Assembly: GCA_009693045.1 (NCBI GenBank)
Contig: SHXZ01000005.1
Coordinates: forward strand, 80,766 to 144,765
From: Dehalococcoidia bacterium
Lineage (GTDB): Bacteria; Chloroflexota; Dehalococcoidia; Lucifugimonadales; SHYT01
Direction of reading: 5' to 3'
Length of the DNA stretch: 64,000 bases
Translations under genes and position numbers: made by a program
Part shown: one piece after another, positions 60,085-64,000 of the stretch
Numbering within the stretch: the first letter of the stretch is position 1
Layout: each line of letters opens with the position of its first letter
Notes under the pieces: generated by a model
Databases searched by the model: none
The model's input: the letters and a program-made list of their open reading frames with translations, nothing else
What the model was told of the DNA's origin: nothing

Positions 60085-60849
60085 TTAGAGCTGCGTAACC
60101 GGGCGCAGCCAGCTAAGAGGCATCAGGCCGACGGCCACCACGAGCGCCGCGACCTCGGTCACCTCGTTGATGGCGCCGTAGGTGTCGCCGGTGAGGCCGC
60201 CCAGCATCCTTGCAAGGAAAGCGCCTAGCGCCACTGCGGTGACGTACGCAGCGCCGAGCATCACCAAGCCGCCCCACGTCGCCAGCAGGAACGCCGCGCC
60301 TACCGCCGTCGCCGTTGCGAGGCCCACGCCGAGGGCGGGCCGCTCGCTCTGGAACGCAGTGCCAAGCCCCTGATCGCGCGCGTACTGGAACGCGATGAGG
60401 GCCAGCATCATCGCCCAGCGGGAGAGCACGGGGAAGAGGGCGATGACCCAGAACCTGGACGGTTCGATCAGAGAGGCGAGGGCGGCCCACTTGAGCAACA
60501 CCATGCAGACCGTTACGCCAACCCCGAAGGCCCCCACGTGCGGGTCGCGCATGATTTCCAGGCGGCGCTCGCGCGTGTGGCCGCCCATGACGCCGTCCGC
60601 GGTATCCGCCAGGCCGTCCAGGTGCAGCCCCCTCGTCACCAGGACGAGGAACAGCACGAGCAAGGCGCTGACGATGGACACGGGAAGGATGGCGCGCAGT
60701 CCAGCGTCCACGCCGGCGAGCGCCAGGCCGAGCAGGAGGCCGACGAGCGGGAAGAAGCCCCGCGCGGCGCTGAGCCGCGACGCGGAGGCGGCGCTCGCCG
60801 GCACGGGCGCGATGGTGAGGAAGCCCAGGGCGGCGAGGAACGCGCTCAT
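60085..60849 (-). CDS. cobS: Adenosylcobinamide-GDP ribazoletransferase
   Basis: The 254-residue membrane enzyme performs the final joining of adenosylcobinamide-GDP with alpha-ribazole. The conserved loop G-L-H-L-D-G-L-A-D-T-A-D-G, then E-I-M-R-D-P-H-V-G-A-F-G, R-W-A-M-M and G-L-T-G-D-T-Y-G-A-I-N-E are present among six or so helices. ATGA overlap with cobT. Confidence 0.95.
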   Translation of the reverse strand: MSAFLAALGFLTIAPVPASAASASRLSAARGFFPLVGLLLGLALAGVDAGLRAILPVSIVSALLVLFLVLVTRGLHLDGLADTADGVMGGHTRERRLEIMRDPHVGAFGVGVTVCMVLLKWAALASLIEPSRFWVIALFPVLSRWAMMLALIAFQYARDQGLGTAFQSERPALGVGLATATAVGAAFLLATWGGLVMLGAAYVTAVALGAFLARMLGGLTGDTYGAINEVTEVAALVVAVGLMPLSWLRPVTQL

Positions 60850-62018
60850 GCGTGTCCTCCGTCGGCGCGGCCGGAGACGCTGGCGTCGGCGAACGTCGCC
60901 ATCTCGGCGAGCGTGCGCCAGGCCACGTCCACGATGGGCAGGGCAAGCATCGCGCCGGTGCCCTCGCCGAGCCGCATCTTCAGGTCAAGCAGAGGACGCA
61001 GGCGCAGGTGGCGCAGCGCGATGCGGTGGCCCTGCTCGGCTGAGCGGTGGGAGGCGACCAGGTACGAGCGGACGTGGGGCGCGAGGGCGCACGCGATGAG
61101 CGCCGCCGCTCCTGCGATGAAGCCGTCCAGGACCACGGGCCGCCGAGCCGCCGCTCCGCCTAGGATGACGCCCGCCAGCACGCCGATCTCCAGGCCGCCG
61201 ACCTTGCTCAGCACGTCCACGCCGTCGTCGGGCTCTGGCCTGTTGAGCTTGAGGGCGCGGCGCACCACGGCGACTTTGTGGCGCAGAGCGGCGTCGCCCA
61301 CGCCGGCGCCGCGGCCCGTGGTGCACTCCGGGTCGGCGCCGGTGATGGCGGCGGTGATGGCGCTGGCCGCGGTGGTGTTGCCGATGCCCATGTCGCCCGT
61401 GACGAGCACGTCCGCACCTGCCGCAGCCTGCTCAATTGCAAGACGGATGCCCTCTTCAAGGCATCGGACGGCCTCGTCGCGGGACATGGCGGGGCCGCGC
61501 GCCATGTTCGCCGTGCCACGCCTGATGGCCAGGCGGCGGAGGCTGGGATGGACGGGCAGGTCTGAGGCGACGCCCGCGTCCACGACGACGACCTCGCAGC
61601 CGACGCTCCGGGCCATGACGCAGATGGCCGCACCGCCACGCAGGAAGTTGAGCACCATCTGGGCGGTCACCTCGGAGGGATAGGGGCTGACGCCTTCAGC
61701 GGTGACGCCGTGGTCGCCCGCGGCAACGATGACGACCTTCTTGCCGCCGAGCCGTGGCGTGGGCGTCTGCAGAATGCCTGCAAGCTGTACGGAGAGGTCT
61801 TCCAGTCGTCCAAGGCTGCCGGCGGGCTTGGTAAGGGTGGCCTGGCGGAGGCGCGCGGCCTTCATGGCGGCGGCGTTCAAGGGCGACAGCCGGGCGAGGG
61901 TGTCGCCGAGGAGGCCGGACCGGTTCTCGGCGGGGGACGTGTCACCCCGCCCTGAAGGGCGGGGCATCATGGACGCCCGCGCATTGGAGCGCGTGCCGCG
62001 AACCCCCTTCGTCGTCAT
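60846..62018 (-). CDS. cobT: Nicotinate-nucleotide--dimethylbenzimidazole phosphoribosyltransferase
   Basis: The 390-residue enzyme makes alpha-ribazole phosphate. Core motifs: L-T-K-P-A-G-S-L-G-R-L-E-D-L, A-A-G-D-H-G-V-T-A-E-G-V-S, T-G-D-M-G-I-G-N-T-T-A-A, L-D-G-F-I-A-G-A-A-A and L-G-E-G-T-G-A with the catalytic Glu. About 45 residues precede the usual N-terminus, part of them encoded by a CCCCGCCCT/AGGGCGGGG palindrome (61945-61964). ATG 62018 overlaps the cbiA stop (ATGA), which supports this start. Confidence 0.92.
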   Translation of the reverse strand: MTTKGVRGTRSNARASMMPRPSGRGDTSPAENRSGLLGDTLARLSPLNAAAMKAARLRQATLTKPAGSLGRLEDLSVQLAGILQTPTPRLGGKKVVIVAAGDHGVTAEGVSPYPSEVTAQMVLNFLRGGAAICVMARSVGCEVVVVDAGVASDLPVHPSLRRLAIRRGTANMARGPAMSRDEAVRCLEEGIRLAIEQAAAGADVLVTGDMGIGNTTAASAITAAITGADPECTTGRGAGVGDAALRHKVAVVRRALKLNRPEPDDGVDVLSKVGGLEIGVLAGVILGGAAARRPVVLDGFIAGAAALIACALAPHVRSYLVASHRSAEQGHRIALRHLRLRPLLDLKMRLGEGTGAMLALPIVDVAWRTLAEMATFADASVSGRADGGHA

Positions 62019-63391
62019 GCGCGCCTCTCAGTCTGCTGGTACCGGCGGCACGTCTCAACAAACCTTGGCGCGAGCCAGGGCGCGCTGCCCAGGTGGAGGT
62101 GGACGTAGGAGGCCCACACGCTGCCGCACCGAAAGCCTTCGTTGCGGCCTGGCTGCTCTTCAATGGTGTAAGTGCCGTCGTCGCCGGGCTCTGCGTCCAG
62201 CGAGGACCAGTGGAACTCATGGCCGCGGACCGCCTCGCCCGAGCGCAGCAGGGGGCCGTCCGTTCGCGCTGTCACCGTGCGGTAGCCGATGGTGAGCCGC
62301 GTGCCTTTCATGCGCGAGACGGCGGGCACGAGGCCGACCATGCCGTGCTCGCGGCCCTGGAAGTCCACGATCGCGCGGCCCAGGTACATGAGGCCTCCGC
62401 ACTCGGCGTAGATCGGCATGCCACGCGCCGCAGCCTCGCGCAGCGAGCGATGCATCGCCGCGTTCTCGCTCAGCTCGGCGCAGAACATCTCCGGGAACCC
62501 GCCGCCGATGTACACCCCTGCGACGTCGCGTGGCAGAGCGGCGTCCTGCAACGGGCTGAACGGGACTAGCTCCGCGCCCCAGGCCTGGAGCAAGTCAAGG
62601 CTGTCCTGGTAGTAGAAGCTGAACGCCTTATCCATGGCGATGGCTAGGCGTGCCTGTGGTGGTACCGGCTCCGGTGGAAATAGGCGCGGCGGCGTCGCGG
62701 GGCCTGCAATGGGCTGGGCCTCGGCCAGGATGCGGTCCAGGTCCAGGGTGCGGGCAGCCTGGCCTGCGAGTCGCGTGAAGAACTCCTGTGAAGCTGGGCC
62801 TTCCACGGTGGGCACGAGGCCCAGGTGGCGCTCCGGCAGCTTGAGCTCAGGCAGCGTGGGCAGGTGGCCGAGGACGGGAAGTCCGGTGGTCTGTTCAATG
62901 GCTTCCTGGCAGAGGCGCAGGTGGCCCGGGCTGCCGATGCCGTTGAGCACGACGCCCGCGAAGCGCACCGACGGGTCAAACCGCTGGAAGCCCATGACCG
63001 TCGCGGCGACGCTGCGTGCGGCCTTCGCCGCGTCCACGACAAGCACCACGGGGAGGCCGAGCAGCTTGGCGAGCTGCGCGGTGCTGCCCTCCTCGGTGAG
63101 GCCGGAACGGCCGTCGTAGAGGCCCATGACGCCTTCAACCACGGCAACGTCCTTGCCGGACATGGCGCGGTGGAACAGCTCGCGGACGGCCTCGGGAGGC
63201 AACAGCCACGTGTCCAGGTTGCGCGACAGCGTGCCGGCGGCCTGGGTGTGGTAGGTGGGGTCAATGTAGTCGGGGCCGGCCTTAAAGGGCTGAACGCGCA
63301 GGCCGCGGTTTCGGAGCGCGCCGAGGAGGCCGGTGACCACGGTGGTCTTCCCGACTCCGCTGCTGACGCCCGCGATGACGATGCCGCGCAT
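62015..63391 (-). CDS. cbiA: Cobyrinate a,c-diamide synthase
   Basis: The 458-residue enzyme amidates cobyrinic acid at the a and c side chains. It has the P-loop G-V-S-S-G-V-G-K-T-T, F-K-A-G-P-D-Y-I-D-P, G-V-M-G-L-Y-D-G, and a C-terminal glutaminase domain with nucleophile Y-A-E-C-G-G-L-M-Y-L-G. ATG 63391 begins M-R-G-I-V-I-A-G; an in-frame start 21 bp upstream is less likely. Confidence 0.94.
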   Translation of the reverse strand: MRGIVIAGVSSGVGKTTVVTGLLGALRNRGLRVQPFKAGPDYIDPTYHTQAAGTLSRNLDTWLLPPEAVRELFHRAMSGKDVAVVEGVMGLYDGRSGLTEEGSTAQLAKLLGLPVVLVVDAAKAARSVAATVMGFQRFDPSVRFAGVVLNGIGSPGHLRLCQEAIEQTTGLPVLGHLPTLPELKLPERHLGLVPTVEGPASQEFFTRLAGQAARTLDLDRILAEAQPIAGPATPPRLFPPEPVPPQARLAIAMDKAFSFYYQDSLDLLQAWGAELVPFSPLQDAALPRDVAGVYIGGGFPEMFCAELSENAAMHRSLREAAARGMPIYAECGGLMYLGRAIVDFQGREHGMVGLVPAVSRMKGTRLTIGYRTVTARTDGPLLRSGEAVRGHEFHWSSLDAEPGDDGTYTIEEQPGRNEGFRCGSVWASYVHLHLGSAPWLAPRFVETCRRYQQTERRA

Positions 63392-63487
63392 GCTCTCTCT
63401 CGCCCTCAACAAACTTGCGTTCTGGTGGCTGCCAACGAGGGTACCGGTTCTTCGGTCGCTCCGCTCCCTCAGAATGACAACAGGGCT
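63392..63487. repeat. CGGTCGCTCCGCTCCCTCAG repeat between cobO and cbiA
   Basis: TTCTTCGGTCGCTCCGCTCC then CTCAGAATGACAAC belongs to the CGGAATGACA family. It fills most of the gap. Confidence 0.45.
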
Positions 63488-64000
63488 TTAAAACTCCAGG
63501 CCGGGTTGGGCCTTGACGCCCTGCTTGTACGGGTGCTTCACCTCGCGCATCTCCGTCACCAGGTCAGCGAAGTCTATGAGCTGCTCAGGAGCGTTTCGCC
63601 CGGTGATGATCACGTGCATCGCAGGAGGGCGCTCGCGCAGCGTCGCCAGCACTTCGTCCACGGGCACCCAGCCGTAGGTCATGGGGTAGGTGAACTCGTC
63701 CAGGATGACGATGTCGTGCTGGCCCGCGCGGATGACCTCCTGGCAGGCCCGCCACTGCTCGCGGGCCAGGTCGGCGGTGTGCTCCATGTCGCGGGAGCGC
63801 CACGTGAAGCCGTCGCCGAGTGCGCGGAGCTCCACGCCCATCTTCTGGGCGGCGCGCTGCTCGCCAAAGCGGGCGCCGGTGTGCTTGATGAACTGGAACA
63901 TGATGACCCGCATGTCCCTGCCCCAGGCGCGCGTGAGCACGCCCAGCGCGGCGGTCGTCTTGCCCTTGCCGTTGCCGGTGTTGACGACCACCAGGCCCTT
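63488..64000 (-). CDS. cobO: Corrinoid adenosyltransferase (CobO), N-terminus cut by window end
   Basis: The 170 visible residues begin [17 protein letters not shown], the P-loop of CobO/BtuR-type ATP:corrinoid adenosyltransferases, so only the first residues are missing. Later [13 protein letters not shown] and I-I-T-G-R-N-A-P match the family. It adds the adenosyl group to cob(I)yrinic acid diamide. It is the most upstream cob gene in the window; the operon promoter or riboswitch would lie beyond base 64000. Confidence 0.93.
   Translation of the reverse strand, partial: KGLVVVNTGNGKGKTTAALGVLTRAWGRDMRVIMFQFIKHTGARFGEQRAAQKMGVELRALGDGFTWRSRDMEHTADLAREQWRACQEVIRAGQHDIVILDEFTYPMTYGWVPVDEVLATLRERPPAMHVIITGRNAPEQLIDFADLVTEMREVKHPYKQGVKAQPGLEF

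Overview
The window is 64 kb of GC-rich bacterial chromosome. GTG and TTG starts are frequent, genes are densely packed with ATGA/GTGA overlaps, and short intergenic repeats are abundant. An 11-subunit complex I without NuoEFG, a fused gamma-alpha 2-oxoacid:ferredoxin oxidoreductase, an SdhA-SdhB-HdrB-like complex, a membrane pyrophosphatase and a large corrinoid-salvage operon together suggest a Chloroflexota bacterium, perhaps near Dehalococcoidia. That placement is inferred from gene content and repeat style only; no marker phylogeny was run.

Layout. 1-5.2 kb: small accessory enzymes (VOC protein, DUF2269-like membrane protein, GrpB-like protein, PIG-L deacetylase, PPOX flavoprotein, thioredoxin-like lipoprotein). 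5.2-16.7 kb: RND-type permease, tandem universal stress protein, NhaD-like antiporter, K+-independent H+-pyrophosphatase, a membrane-anchored CARDB/HExxH protein. 17-28 kb: nuoABCD-HIJK-orf-LMN, followed by NAD kinase and a Nudix hydrolase. 30-36 kb: sdhA-sdhB-sdhE-like, then an Lgt with an unusual insertion. 36-40 kb: korA-korB divergent from a BtuF-like binding protein. 40-43.7 kb: TPP-dependent enzyme with an internal stop, SDR, NIPSNAP, GNAT. 43.9-45 kb: six tRNA genes, with a duplicated tRNA-Cys 3' half that looks like an attachment-site scar. 45-51.9 kb: QueG, alpha/beta hydrolase, amidase, a stop-containing GIY-YIG gene, acetyl-CoA synthetase, GYD protein. 51.9-64 kb: cobalamin genes on the minus strand (cobO, cbiA, cobT, cobS, cbiB, cobD, two cobC, cobQ, cobU, pduX, a lipoprotein, cbiE).

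How the genes may work together. KorAB would yield reduced ferredoxin, and a complex I without its NADH module could oxidise ferredoxin or a similar donor and pump ions. The pyrophosphatase and antiporter would share that ion gradient. SdhABE would connect succinate/fumarate to the quinone pool through a non-classical anchor. The cob operon performs late corrinoid assembly and salvage, and the BtuF-like protein could feed it.

Main oddities. (1) Four genes are whole except for in-frame TGA/TAG codons, with no frameshift; most of these sit where Trp is expected. (2) Several repeat families lie between genes and have entered cob coding sequences. (3) The RND permease lacks both intramembrane proton-relay sites. 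(4) Lgt carries about 195 extra residues between its first two membrane segments. (5) An inverted repeat forms two mirrored promoters between korA and btuF. (6) The tRNA-Cys duplication encloses 19-bp repeats resembling integrase arm sites.
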